64,000 nt of DNA from the NCBI GenBank assembly GCA_934561055.1, contig CAKTFN010000006.1:62001-126000 (forward strand), in the 5' to 3' direction. Of this stretch, positions 1 to 8,611 are shown one piece after another. The position numbers and the translations under genes are program-made. A model generated the notes under the pieces. The model worked only from the letters and a program-made list of their open reading frames with translations, was not told the origin of the DNA and did not search any database. Positions within the stretch are counted from its first letter, which is position 1. Each line of letters starts with the position of its first letter. The DNA comes from an uncultured Eubacteriales bacterium. Lineage in GTDB: Bacteria > Bacillota > Clostridia > Oscillospirales > Acutalibacteraceae.

Positions 1-2633
1 ATTATAGCGCGGGTGGATTAATACAACTATGTGATAGCGATTTGGATGATAACATATGTATACTAAATAATTTATATAATACTGGAAATATTAGCATTAG
101 GGATACTACAGCTACATCGGAGGATACAGCCAATATTGGCGGATTGATTGGTATTTGTATGTCTGAGAAGCCATCTCTTAATAATGTATATAATATGGGA
201 AGTATTAAAATAACTCGAGAAAATATTAGCTCTTCAGAGAACATCAACACAGGAATTTTTTGGGGTTGTGCGCCTAAAATATCTTCGGCTGATATAACAA
301 ATTGTTATTATGGCTCAAATTCTGTTGGATGCAGACGTGGAAAAGGCGATAATGGCATTTTAGACAAACTAAAAAAAATCAGTGATTTTTCAAATACAGC
401 CTCGTTTAGTGGATTTGATTTTGATGATTATTGGAGTTTAAAAAATGGGGCATACCCAGAATTAATTCAAAAAGTTGAAGATGTAACCAAGCCTTTGATT
501 TTAGGTATGGGATCCAATAACACTGATGATAAACAAGAAATCAATTATTATATTGCTGATAACACCAAAAAGTTAACATATTATTTTGGTTCAAAACAAA
601 GTCCAAGCAACTCAGATTATGTTGAACTGAAGCCAACTGAAAAAGGTTTATTTACATTGAAAAAAGCAGCAAAATTACCGGGCACATATTATATGATAGT
701 GCATGATAATGACAATCGGAATATATTCAATGTGGTCACCATCAAAACTACATTAGAGGCAGGTGTCGGCACGGTATCCCCCACATCGGTTTTAACCATA
801 AAAGGAAGGTCTTTTCTTTTACCGATACCTACAAGAAAAGGATATGAATATTCCGGATGGTCAAGTTCAAGCTCAGCAACAAACGGAGTTACAACATTGA
901 AGCCCACAACTAATGCAACGTATTACGCCGTATGGAAAGGCAATCAGCCGGAATTTACTCAGAGTAACAGATTCAAATTTTCAAATTCACAATCAAATTT
1001 TGTGACATCGTGGTCAGGCGGTAATTATTATATGACTCAGTCTGATTATAATAAACTTGTCTCATATATCAAAAAATATGACAACTCTTCATCTTCAACG
1101 ATAAGTAGTGTTCAAGAATTGATGTACAGCAGTTGGGGTGGATCATGCTACGGAATGGCAGCAGCGGCGGTTCTTGATTATCAGAATAAAATTGGATTTA
1201 ATGAAAATTTCGATAATGGAGCAAAGACATTGTGGGATGTTAAATCTCCGTCGACCGATAAAAATATTATGAGTGCTATCAATTATTATATGGTTTCTCA
1301 GAAAATCGGTTATATAAGAAATTCCTCGTCTTACTACAACAGAGATTATTATCCTTCATCATGGACGCCTGGTCTTAAAAAACTCGTTTCAACTGCTCAG
1401 AAAGGTGAGCCTTTCCTTTTCTGTTATTATACATATAGCTTTGGACATGCAATAGTAGCACTAAATTGTAAAACAAATTCAGATGGTAGTTTCAGTATTA
1501 CCGCTTATGATAATCGTTATCCCTATAGAGATGTAATTATTAAAGTTAATTCAAGTTATACATCTTGCATTGTAAATGGCAATGAAAATGCAGTGGGCTT
1601 TGAAATTTATAACGATATGTCAGCTTTTGACAAGATTGATATTGACGGTCCTAATAATGATATGAAAATCAGTTATAACTCATACAGTTATAATCAAACA
1701 ACTGATGAGGTATCTATAGTTGCAAGCAGTAATATAACCGTAACAAATGCTAACGGCGAGACAATATCAATCATCGATGGAAAATTTCAAAGTAACATGG
1801 ATATCCTTTCTGTTCATAGAATTGTAAGAGATACAGCGGACGGAACCCCTGCAGCTGCTGAATTCGTATTTGAAGTTGATCACAGCAAATCATATTATTT
1901 TGAATCAGATAATGATAATATGGATGTATCTGTCAAAACAAATAAAATCTATGGCTCAGTATCCTCTAAAAACGCTGATTGCATTGCAATAGGTGATGAT
2001 GGCGTTTATGTTATCGGCAATAATATGGAATATTCTACAGCTCTTAGTTCAAAGGATAATGTGTATAATACCGTTATTTTAGAAGGCGCAGCAAATTGTG
2101 ATGTTTCTCTGTCTTATTCAGGTAACAACATTATCATCAACGGTATTAATGGAAAAGATGAATCGATAAAAATCTTTGAACATGACGAAATGAATCCAAA
2201 AGTCTATGAAATCAAAGAAGGCTTTAGAGAAGTAAAGGTTGTAGCAGAGGACAGCAAAATTGATATTAAGGGCTCGTCAAAGAATAACGAAAATTTTGAT
2301 GTTAGTGTTCTTAAGTCTAATGGCGTAGAATCTGTTTCAATCGGCGATATTGAATTGAACTACAAGAAATCAACGACGCTTAAGCCTCAAATTAATGCAG
2401 ATGAGGGCGTAAAGTATACTGTCAAGTACTCTTCATCAAATGCCAAGGTTGCAACCGTTGATGATAACGGCAAGGTAACGGCGACCAAACGCGGCTCAGG
2501 TAGCTCTACAATTACCTGTACCGTTACGGACGAGTTTGGCAACACCGTTACAGATACTTGTAAGGTTAATGTTAAACTTTCATTATCTCAATTGCTTATT
2601 GTAATTATTCTCTTTGGCTGGATTTGGTACTAA
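1..2633 (+). CDS. Secreted multidomain protein, 5' end outside window (GLUG repeats, papain-like module, Big_2)
   Basis: The frame is open to the left edge, so the N-terminus is missing; a TTG at 42 is internal. The first 150 residues carry GLUG-type repeats (GGLIG, NVYNMGSI). A short repeat of the Listeria-Bacteroides type (RKGYEYSGW) lies near 830-920. A papain-like module follows: GGSCYGM with Cys near 1147, GHAIVAL with His near 1447, and AYDNRYP near 1503 form a plausible Cys-His-Asp set. The C-terminus has one Big_2 domain (about 2330-2570, VATVDDNGKVTA) and a hydrophobic tail (LIVIILFGWIWY) that could anchor it. Codon use is clearly more AT-rich than in the genes after 2700. Surface location and peptidase-like activity are inferred; the substrate is unknown. 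Confidence 0.8.
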   Translation, partial: YSAGGLIQLCDSDLDDNICILNNLYNTGNISIRDTTATSEDTANIGGLIGICMSEKPSLNNVYNMGSIKITRENISSSENINTGIFWGCAPKISSADITNCYYGSNSVGCRRGKGDNGILDKLKKISDFSNTASFSGFDFDDYWSLKNGAYPELIQKVEDVTKPLILGMGSNNTDDKQEINYYIADNTKKLTYYFGSKQSPSNSDYVELKPTEKGLFTLKKAAKLPGTYYMIVHDNDNRNIFNVVTIKTTLEAGVGTVSPTSVLTIKGRSFLLPIPTRKGYEYSGWSSSSSATNGVTTLKPTTNATYYAVWKGNQPEFTQSNRFKFSNSQSNFVTSWSGGNYYMTQSDYNKLVSYIKKYDNSSSSTISSVQELMYSSWGGSCYGMAAAAVLDYQNKIGFNENFDNGAKTLWDVKSPSTDKNIMSAINYYMVSQKIGYIRNSSSYYNRDYYPSSWTPGLKKLVSTAQKGEPFLFCYYTYSFGHAIVALNCKTNSDGSFSITAYDNRYPYRDVIIKVNSSYTSCIVNGNENAVGFEIYNDMSAFDKIDIDGPNNDMKISYNSYSYNQTTDEVSIVASSNITVTNANGETISIIDGKFQSNMDILSVHRIVRDTADGTPAAAEFVFEVDHSKSYYFESDNDNMDVSVKTNKIYGSVSSKNADCIAIGDDGVYVIGNNMEYSTALSSKDNVYNTVILEGAANCDVSLSYSGNNIIINGINGKDESIKIFEHDEMNPKVYEIKEGFREVKVVAEDSKIDIKGSSKNNENFDVSVLKSNGVESVSIGDIELNYKKSTTLKPQINADEGVKYTVKYSSSNAKVATVDDNGKVTATKRGSGSSTITCTVTDEFGNTVTDTCKVNVKLSLSQLLIVIILFGWIWY

Positions 2634-2693
2634 TAATTAATTCGCCAAGAAAGTGAAGGCGAGCCGCTCACACCCACAGTTCGCCTTTACATA

Positions 2694-2727
2694 TAAAAAA
2701 GCCTGCCGCGTTTTCAGCGACAGGCTT
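2694..2727 (-). terminator. Intrinsic terminator of the perR-rbr-rubredoxin operon
   Basis: On the minus strand a 10-bp stem (2717-2726 with 2700-2709, one G-U pair) is followed by six T. It sits 17 bases after the rubredoxin stop. A weaker inverted repeat (AAGGCGA/TCGCCTT, 2656-2687) follows the plus-strand gene that converges here. Confidence 0.85.
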
Positions 2728-2743
2728 TAACTTTACTTATTGC

Positions 2744-2896
2744 TTATTCTTCCTCAAATGCGTCCTTGCCGAGTCCGCACCAGGGGCAAACCCAGTCCTC
2801 CGGAACGTCCTCCCAAGCTGTGCCGGGAGCTACGCCGTTATCGGGATCGCCGAGTTCGGGGTCATAAACATAGCCGCAGGGGCAAACGTGTTTCAT
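2744..2896 (-). CDS. Rubredoxin
   Basis: A 50-residue iron protein that carries single electrons in the cytoplasm, here most likely to the rubrerythrin next to it. The protein reads MKHVCPCGYVYDPE at the start and DWVCPWCGLGKDAFEEE at the end, with the family's DNG.APGT segment between. The C-terminal knuckle is a normal CPWCG, but the N-terminal one is CPCG, with one residue between the two cysteines instead of two. The start is the ATG after GGAGGA. It is the last gene of the operon, 17 bases after rbr, and too short for most ORF finders. Confidence 0.93.
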   Translation of the reverse strand: MKHVCPCGYVYDPELGDPDNGVAPGTAWEDVPEDWVCPWCGLGKDAFEEE

Positions 2897-2913
2897 GTTG
2901 CGTTCCTCCGTAA

Positions 2914-3444
2914 TTATTTGAAATATCTGCCGAGAAGGCCTTCAAATGCCTTGCCGTGGCGGGCTTCGTCACGAGCCATTTCATGAACGGTGTCATGGAT
3001 TGCGTCAAGGCCGAGTTCCTTCGCCTTCTTTGCAAGCTCGGTTTTGCCGAGGGTTGCGCCGTTTTCTGCGGCAACTCTCATTTCAAGGTTCTTCTTGGTG
3101 CTGTCGGTAACAACTTCGCCGAGAAGCTCCGCAAACTTTGCTGCGTGTTCGGCTTCTTCGTAAGCAGCCTTCTCCCAGTAAAGACCGATTTCGGGATAAC
3201 CCTCTCTGTGAGCAACTCTTGCCATTGCAAGATACATTCCGACTTCGGTGCATTCGCCGTTGAAGTTTGCACGAAGACCTTCGATAATCTCTTCCGGTGC
3301 GTCCTTGCCGACTCCGACAATATGCTCTGCAGCCCAGGTAACAGTGTTTTCTTCACGAACCTTCATCTTTGCTTTGCAGATCGGGCAGATTTCGGTCGGG
3401 TCGTCGGTTTCGTAACCGCATACGGGGCAATAATACTTTTTCAT
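2914..3444 (-). CDS. rbr: Rubrerythrin, N-terminal rubredoxin-like domain
   Basis: Diiron protein that reduces hydrogen peroxide in anaerobes. At 176 residues it has a short rubredoxin-like knuckle first (C6, C9, C20, C23: CPVCGYETDD..CPICK), then a ferritin-like four-helix domain with the iron ligands in GECTEVGMYL, EEAEHAAKFAE and DEARHGKAFEG. This order is the reverse of classical rubrerythrin. The ATG at 3444 follows GGAGGT; an upstream in-frame ATG exists but lies within the preceding regulator gene. Between the PerR-like regulator and rubredoxin, it forms a compact peroxide-detoxification operon with them. Confidence 0.95.
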   Translation of the reverse strand: MKKYYCPVCGYETDDPTEICPICKAKMKVREENTVTWAAEHIVGVGKDAPEEIIEGLRANFNGECTEVGMYLAMARVAHREGYPEIGLYWEKAAYEEAEHAAKFAELLGEVVTDSTKKNLEMRVAAENGATLGKTELAKKAKELGLDAIHDTVHEMARDEARHGKAFEGLLGRYFK

Positions 3445-3469
3445 AACATAAACCTCCAAAAAATAATTT

Positions 3470-3871
3470 TTATATGCTGATTTTGTTTTTTGAATCTTCG
3501 GCTTTTTTGCATTCGGGGCAGATTCCGAAAAGCTGAAGATTGCACGAACGGATTTCTCCGTCAAAATCTTTGAACAACGTGCACAGTCCTTCGCCGTTCT
3601 CGATTTTGAGGTCGATTATCTTTTTGCAAAGGAGACAGTTGAAGTGATAATGTTCGCTCACGTCGGCGTCAAAACGATCGCCGATTTCCGTGTGGAATTT
3701 AATCAGCTTTCCTTCGCTTTCAAGAACCTTGAGGTTGCGGTATACCGTTGCAAGACTTAGCGCGGGATACTCCCCTTTCAGGTCAAAGAAAAGCTGTTCA
3801 GCGGTCGGGTGATCTTTTCTTGAACGGAGAGAGTTGAGAATCGCATCACGCTGACGACTGTTTTTCAGCAT
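3470..3871 (-). CDS. perR: Fur-family regulator, PerR-like
   Basis: A 133-residue metal-dependent repressor. The N-terminal half is a winged helix (PTAEQLFFDL, ALSLATVYRNLKVLESEGK); the C-terminal half has HYHFNCLLC (residues 74-82) and CPEC (118-121), the four-cysteine structural zinc site typical of PerR/Fur. It heads the operon with rubrerythrin and rubredoxin, and a perfect palindrome overlaps its own promoter, so autoregulation and a peroxide-sensing role are likely. The ATG follows AAAGGAG. Metal and signal specificity cannot be read from the sequence alone; PerR is preferred because of the neighbouring genes. Confidence 0.88.
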   Translation of the reverse strand: MLKNSRQRDAILNSLRSRKDHPTAEQLFFDLKGEYPALSLATVYRNLKVLESEGKLIKFHTEIGDRFDADVSEHYHFNCLLCKKIIDLKIENGEGLCTLFKDFDGEIRSCNLQLFGICPECKKAEDSKNKISI

Positions 3872-3894
3872 CTTCCGGCTCCTTTCATTAGTTA

Positions 3895-3911
3895 ATAACG
3901 ATAATCGTTAT
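3895..3911. promoter_or_regulatory. Probable PerR/Fur-family operator, perfect 8-1-8 palindrome
   Basis: ATAACGAT-A-ATCGTTAT is a perfect palindrome centred at 3903. It covers the expected transcription start of the PerR-like gene, as expected for Fur-family repression. The length and symmetry match PerR/Fur boxes (about 7-1-7). Confidence 0.82.
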
Positions 3912-3915
3912 CATT

Positions 3916-3943
3916 ATTATATCTATTTTTTGCGTTTTGTCAA
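3916..3943 (-). promoter_or_regulatory. Consensus sigma-A-type promoter for perR-rbr-rubredoxin
   Basis: Reading on the minus strand, TTGACA (3938-3943) and TATAAT (3916-3921) are separated by 16 bases. Both hexamers match consensus exactly. The operator palindrome lies immediately downstream. Confidence 0.85.
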
Positions 3944-3974
3944 GCCTTTTTTGAAAATTTTTTTCGTTTTATCT

Positions 3975-4502
3975 TTAACTTTTTTCAATGCCGCCGAGCC
4001 TGTTTTGAAGCTCTGCGCTTTTTCGGTATTTCCGAAGGACACGTTCTTCAAGCTTTCTTCTGAACTGCAGCTTTACCCCGTCCTTTTTTATAAAGGAAAC
4101 AAGTACGCTTGCAACTCCGCTTCTGTTTGCGCCGAAAACATCGGTAAAAAGCTGGTCGCCGATAAAAAGAACCTCATCGGATTTAAGACCCATAATCGAA
4201 ATTGCTTTTCGGTAGCCGCTCTTGAACGGCTTGTACGCTTTGCAGATGTACGGCGAGTCGATATTTTTCAAAAAGCGTTTCACCCTCTCTTCGCCGTTGT
4301 TTGAAAGGATAACCGTTTTGAAGCCGAGCAAGCGAAGTGCTTCAAAAAGCTCCTCAACCTCTTTTGTTGCGTCTTCGTCCTGAAAAACAAGCGTGTTGTC
4401 AATGTCAAAGATTATACCCTTGAAGCCGAGCAGACGAAGCTTTTCAAAGTCTATCGAGAAGACGTCTTTGACGTATTCATACGGAAAAAGTTTTTTAAAC
4501 AT
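3975..4502 (-). CDS. yqeG: YqeG-family HAD (IIIA-type) phosphatase
   Basis: A 175-residue cytoplasmic haloacid-dehalogenase-fold phosphatase. All HAD motifs are visible: FDIDNTL with nucleophile D33 and D35, VILSNN at 65-69, the lysine region YKPFKSG, and GDQLFTD at 115-121. Length and motifs match YqeG of Firmicutes, a protein often linked with ribosome-associated GTPases but without a fixed substrate. The ATG at 4502 follows GGTGAT. It is transcribed alone, with a promoter at 4520-4547. Confidence 0.88.
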   Translation of the reverse strand: MFKKLFPYEYVKDVFSIDFEKLRLLGFKGIIFDIDNTLVFQDEDATKEVEELFEALRLLGFKTVILSNNGEERVKRFLKNIDSPYICKAYKPFKSGYRKAISIMGLKSDEVLFIGDQLFTDVFGANRSGVASVLVSFIKKDGVKLQFRRKLEERVLRKYRKSAELQNRLGGIEKS

Positions 4503-4519
4503 ATTTTATCACCGCTTTC

Positions 4520-4547
4520 ATTTTATCACATTTTTTCGGCATTTCAA
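4520..4547 (-). promoter_or_regulatory. Promoter of yqeG
   Basis: On the minus strand TTGAAA (4542-4547), 16 bases, TGATAAAAT (-10 at 4520-4525). The TG before the -10 makes it an extended -10 type. Confidence 0.6.
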
Positions 4548-4604
4548 AGCGGTAACTCAAAACTTCTTTGTGAATAAAATGATAATGAAAAGGAGGGTGA
4601 TTAA

Positions 4605-5174
4605 ATGAACAGGCAATATGAACTGAGCTGTGTGACAAAAGCATATCTTTCGGACTTTTATGATATTCTCGATTGTATGATTGAAGAAATGACGGGCGCA
4701 AAAAGTTGCCAAAGTATCTCTCAAACGTTTATTGCTCAAATGATACCTCACCATGAAGCGGCAATAAAAGCGGCGGAAAATCTTTTGAAATACACAACCT
4801 GCATTCCGCTTCAGGACGCCGCAAACGGCATCATTGCAGAAATGACCTGCGGAATTGAAGAAATGAAGAAAATGCTTTGCAAATGCGAAAAATGCAAAAA
4901 CTGCGAGTGTGATGTCTGCCTTTACGAAAGACAGTTTGAAAAAATCAGCCGGAGAATGTTTGACAGAATGGGCTGCGCCTGCACCGACAACTGTCTCAAC
5001 GCAAATTTTATCCGTCAAATGATTCCTCACATTGAAGGCGGAATATGCATGAACAAAAATGCACTGAGATTTTGCCTCTGCCCCGAGCTTCGTGAACTTC
5101 TTTGCGAAATGATTGAATCGCAAAAGCAGCTCCTTTGCGAAATGAAGCGCCTTCTTTCAATGACGGCCGGATAA
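4605..5174 (+). CDS. Duplicated DUF305-like, cysteine-rich protein
   Basis: A 189-residue protein with no signal peptide. Two DUF305-type halves are visible: FIAQMIPHHEAAIKAAENLL (near residue 42) and FIRQMIPHIEGGICMNKNAL (near 138). The first keeps the HHE metal-ligand-like motif of the DUF305 ferritin-like fold; the second has HIE. Cysteines are unusually frequent, most densely in the linker (CKCEKCKNCECDVC, near residue 92). Metal binding is therefore plausible but unproven. The ATG follows GGAGGGTGAT. It stands alone between a divergent yqeG and a bidirectional terminator. Confidence 0.7.
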   Translation: MNRQYELSCVTKAYLSDFYDILDCMIEEMTGAKSCQSISQTFIAQMIPHHEAAIKAAENLLKYTTCIPLQDAANGIIAEMTCGIEEMKKMLCKCEKCKNCECDVCLYERQFEKISRRMFDRMGCACTDNCLNANFIRQMIPHIEGGICMNKNALRFCLCPELRELLCEMIESQKQLLCEMKRLLSMTAG

Positions 5175-5181
5175 GGAGCCG

Positions 5182-5224
5182 AAAAGAACGGAACTGCCTC
5201 AAAATCGGCAGTTCCGTTCTTTTT
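5182..5224. terminator. Bidirectional intrinsic terminator
   Basis: A perfect 15-bp stem (5184-5198 with 5207-5221) with an 8-base loop, A-rich before and T-rich after. It serves the DUF305-like gene on the plus strand and the GH2 gene on the minus strand. Confidence 0.9.
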
Positions 5225-5271
5225 GGCACGCCCCTTGCGGAATGTGCCGAAATAAATTTCTGTTATGTTTT

Positions 5272-7035
5272 TCAGAACGTGAGTTTTTCGTTAATTGCTC
5301 TGACAACGTCCTCATCAATTTTGACGATTTCACGGTCGTAAGTAAGCATTCCGTTAACTTCAAACTCAACGTCCGAAACCTGAGTGTAAACCGTTGCGGA
5401 AAGTCCCTTTTTCATTGCCGGGATAACCTGGTTTTCATGAAGCTTTCTGTAAGCGTTTGTGAGCGTTTCCTTGCTCTTATACATCTGATAGCCGAAAGAC
5501 TTTTGTTTGTTCCAAACGTGGCCGTCAAGAATCTGGCTGTATCCTCCGTACTCGCTGAGAACGAACGGTCTTCCGTCATACTTCGGAGCAGTAACGGGAA
5601 GAATGTAACGGTGAATACTTCTGAGGTCACAACCCTTTTGGTCGTACCAGCCGCTTGCGTGGTCAACGATTCTTGAGGGGTCTTTTTTCTTCACGGCGTC
5701 GCCGATTCTTTTTGCGTCAAACTGTCCCCAACCCTCGTTGAACGGAACCCAGCAACCGATTGAGGTGTGGTTATAAAGAGAATCGATCATTTCAAAAAGT
5801 TCTTCCTCAAACTGAGTTCTCCACTCGATTCTGTCGCGGTTAAAGGTTGAATATTTGTTATCCTTGAGCGAGGAATAAAACAGCGGACTGAGAAAGCCCT
5901 GAATGTTCGGTATTACACCGGCATGAATCACGTCAAGCTCTTTTCCTCCGCTGACCATGTCCTGCCAAACAATCATTCCGAGCTTGTCGCAGTGGTAATA
6001 CCAGCGATCGGGTTCAACCTTGATGTGCTTTCTGAGCATATTGAAGCCGAGACGTTTCATCGTCTCAATGTCATAAACAATCGCTTCGTCGCACGGCGGA
6101 GTAAGGCCGCCGTCGCTCCAATATCCCTGGTCAAGAAGACCTTTTTGGAAATACGGCTTGTTGTTGAGGAAAAGTCTTGCATAGCCGTCGTGCTGACCGA
6201 TGCTGAACTTTCTCATGCCGAAATAGCCTTTTACGGTATCGACAGATTCACCGTTTTTGAGCGTGAGAACAAAGTCATAAAGGAACGGATCTTCCGGCGA
6301 CCAAAGCTTTGCGTCCTTAATTTCAACTTCGTCGTCGGCAGTGATTGCTTTTTCGGAAACAACGGTTTCACCGTCGAAAACTTTAATGTAAAGTTCTCCG
6401 TTTCCGATAACGTCGGTTTTGATTTTCAAAACGCCTGCGTCGATATCGGTAGTAAGCTTATAGCTCTTTATGTAATTTTCGGGAACGGCCTCAAGCCAAA
6501 CTGTCTGCCAAATTCCGGAAGTTGAAGTGTACCAGAAACCGTGAGAATAGCTTGCCTGTTTTCCTCTGTTCTGCCAGCCGCCATCGGTCGGATCGTATAC
6601 CCAAACAACAAGTTCGTTTTCGCCGTCTTTGAGTACGTCGGTGATGTCTGCGGAGAATGGGCAGTAGCCTCCGATATGGGAAGCAACAAGTTTTTTGTTG
6701 ACGTAAACCTTGCATTCCCAGTCAACCGCACCGAAATGAATCAAAGTACGCTTTCCTTTGAACGATTCGGGAAGTGTGAATTTTTTTCTGTACCAAAGGC
6801 GGTCGTCCTTGGTGATTCTTTTGCAAACGCCGGAAAGACAACTCTCAATCGCAAACGGAACGCGGATTTTTCCCTCATATTCCTCACACCAATCGGTGTT
6901 CGCATAAGTCACCGCATAATCAAACATTCCGTTGAGGTTCACCCAATCTTCACGAACCATTTGAGGACGCGGATATTCCTGAAGAGGTTTTTCGCACATT
7001 GCGCTTTCTGTCCAGCGTGTTTTTAACGTAATCAT
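5272..7035 (-). CDS. Glycoside hydrolase family 2 enzyme
   Basis: A 587-residue glycosidase of the beta-galactosidase/beta-glucuronidase/beta-mannosidase superfamily. Domain order is the GH2 one: N-terminal jelly-roll sugar-binding domain (to about 170), Ig-like sandwich, then TIM barrel (from about 280). The acid/base is the Glu of FNEGWGQ (near 434) and the nucleophile the Glu of LSEYGG (near 495). There is no signal peptide, so it acts on imported oligosaccharides. The ATG at 7035 lies 8 bases from AAGGAG; a TTG one codon earlier is less likely. It follows the SH3 gene by 32 bases with no terminator between. The exact sugar cannot be called. Confidence 0.88.
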   Translation of the reverse strand: MITLKTRWTESAMCEKPLQEYPRPQMVREDWVNLNGMFDYAVTYANTDWCEEYEGKIRVPFAIESCLSGVCKRITKDDRLWYRKKFTLPESFKGKRTLIHFGAVDWECKVYVNKKLVASHIGGYCPFSADITDVLKDGENELVVWVYDPTDGGWQNRGKQASYSHGFWYTSTSGIWQTVWLEAVPENYIKSYKLTTDIDAGVLKIKTDVIGNGELYIKVFDGETVVSEKAITADDEVEIKDAKLWSPEDPFLYDFVLTLKNGESVDTVKGYFGMRKFSIGQHDGYARLFLNNKPYFQKGLLDQGYWSDGGLTPPCDEAIVYDIETMKRLGFNMLRKHIKVEPDRWYYHCDKLGMIVWQDMVSGGKELDVIHAGVIPNIQGFLSPLFYSSLKDNKYSTFNRDRIEWRTQFEEELFEMIDSLYNHTSIGCWVPFNEGWGQFDAKRIGDAVKKKDPSRIVDHASGWYDQKGCDLRSIHRYILPVTAPKYDGRPFVLSEYGGYSQILDGHVWNKQKSFGYQMYKSKETLTNAYRKLHENQVIPAMKKGLSATVYTQVSDVEFEVNGMLTYDREIVKIDEDVVRAINEKLTF

Positions 7036-7067
7036 CAAATTTTCTCCTTTTTATCTGTTGGAAATAA

Positions 7068-8495
7068 TTATTTAATATATGCCGCCGAGACCCAGCCCGA
7101 AACACCTCTTGTGATGTCAGTAACATATACCCAGCCGGGGTTCTTGCTGCTCGTTCCCTTGACGGCAACGGGATAGCCCTTTCCGAGGAAGCGGATTGTG
7201 TCATAATTCGTTCCGGGGCCTTTTCTGAGTCTGAGTCCGTCGGACGTTGTTACTGTTTTTGTTTCAACGGTTGAATAAGTCTTGTCGGGCTTAACAACGC
7301 CGGAAACTTTGACTTCGCTGTCGGCAACGGGTCTTTCCTTTGAAAGATACTTTCCGTTGACCCAACCGTAAACGCCGTAGCGTGCATAGTAAACATAATA
7401 GAAACCGTTTTCTTCGGCATATACCTTAACCTCGCCGCCGACGGAAATCGACGCTCTGACCGAAGACGAAAGCGACGGTCTGAGTCTGATTGAAATTCCG
7501 TTTTCGGAAGCGTATCTCGTCACGGCAGAAGAATAATACTTTGTCGGCTTTTTGAGCGTTTCCGCCGTTGTTGCAGGAGAAGAAGTTGTTGCCGGACGGG
7601 TTGTGTATGTATGCGTTGTTGTATTCTGAGGCTTTGTTGTGTAAGCGTGAGTTGTTGTCGTTGTGTAAGGACGGGTTGTTGTCGAATCGGTTTTTGTTGT
7701 TTGAGCCGGACGTGTTGTTTCCGATGAAGTCGGAGCCTTCGTTGTGCTCTCCTTTCCGGTTGTTTTTTCGTCCTTTTTCGTTGTTGATTCTTTTGAATCT
7801 TTCTCGGTCGTTTTGTCCGTTGATTTTTCTTCGGTTGTTTTCTTTTCGGTCGTGCTTTCCGAGGTGCTTGAGGAGGTACTTGAGGAGGTGCTTTCGGAGG
7901 TATCCGATGAATCCGAAGTACTGCTTATACTCGGCTTTTTGAAAACAGAAAGAATGTCTCCCCCGTTCTTTTTAACGGCATAAGCTCCGCCGGCGATCAC
8001 AGCAACAAGAACAACAACCAAAACGGCAATCGTTACGCCGCCCTTTTTGCTCTTCGACGGTTTGACATACATATCATCGTCATCGTCAAAAGACGAAACT
8101 TCTTTCGGTTCTTCTTTCTTTTCTTCTTTGAAGGAAACGGGCTTTGAATCCGGATGAAGCTCCGCAAAGGGGTCGTCCTCTTCATCGGCCGTCTGTTTTT
8201 CGGATTCCTTCGCAGCTTCGGCTTCTTCTTCGTTTCGGCGAATGGTATTATAATCTTCAAAAGCGTCCTCTGTATGCGGAACATATTCGGGAACGAGAAG
8301 TTCTTCTTCGTCCGATTCGGCGGAAGAAGGCTCATTCACACCCTCTTCTTTTGAATATGCTTCGGCACTGTCAGGCTCATACTTCTGCTCTTGCGAAACT
8401 GCGGGAACTTCTTCGTCAACGCTCATCATTGTTCCGCATTCGGGACAGAAATTTGAACCCGGATCAAGTTCGTGGCCGCAAAAACTGCACTTCAT
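7068..8495 (-). CDS. Membrane protein with N-terminal zinc ribbon, acidic region, TM segment, Thr/Ser linker and two SH3b domains
   Basis: A 475-residue protein. It starts with a zinc ribbon (MKCSFCGHELDPGSNFCPECG), then a long Asp/Glu-rich stretch, one membrane segment (VTIAVLVVVLVAVIAGGAYAV, near 155), a low-complexity Ser/Thr/Lys linker of about 130 residues, and two bacterial SH3 domains (ISIRLRPSLSSSVRASI and LRLRKGPGTNYDTIRFLGKG). The topology suggests a cytoplasmic zinc ribbon and extracellular SH3 domains that bind peptidoglycan or another wall polymer. The ATG follows GGGAG. Partner and exact role are unknown; similar zinc-ribbon/SH3 architectures are common in Clostridia. Confidence 0.8.
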   Translation of the reverse strand: MKCSFCGHELDPGSNFCPECGTMMSVDEEVPAVSQEQKYEPDSAEAYSKEEGVNEPSSAESDEEELLVPEYVPHTEDAFEDYNTIRRNEEEAEAAKESEKQTADEEDDPFAELHPDSKPVSFKEEKKEEPKEVSSFDDDDDMYVKPSKSKKGGVTIAVLVVVLVAVIAGGAYAVKKNGGDILSVFKKPSISSTSDSSDTSESTSSSTSSSTSESTTEKKTTEEKSTDKTTEKDSKESTTKKDEKTTGKESTTKAPTSSETTRPAQTTKTDSTTTRPYTTTTTHAYTTKPQNTTTHTYTTRPATTSSPATTAETLKKPTKYYSSAVTRYASENGISIRLRPSLSSSVRASISVGGEVKVYAEENGFYYVYYARYGVYGWVNGKYLSKERPVADSEVKVSGVVKPDKTYSTVETKTVTTSDGLRLRKGPGTNYDTIRFLGKGYPVAVKGTSSKNPGWVYVTDITRGVSGWVSAAYIK

Positions 8496-8611
8496 ATCTT
8501 TTCAACTCCCATATTTATAAATCCGAACAGTATGCAAAAGTGCATATTGCCGATTACATTTTATCATAACAACGCATTTATTGCAAGAAAAAATTGATTG
8601 ATTTTCGTCTT

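Noticed and set aside
2914..3564. Longer reading of rubrerythrin (216 residues)
   Set aside because: The extra 40 residues lie upstream of a good GGAGGT site and inside the regulator gene; the family starts at MKKYYCPVCG.
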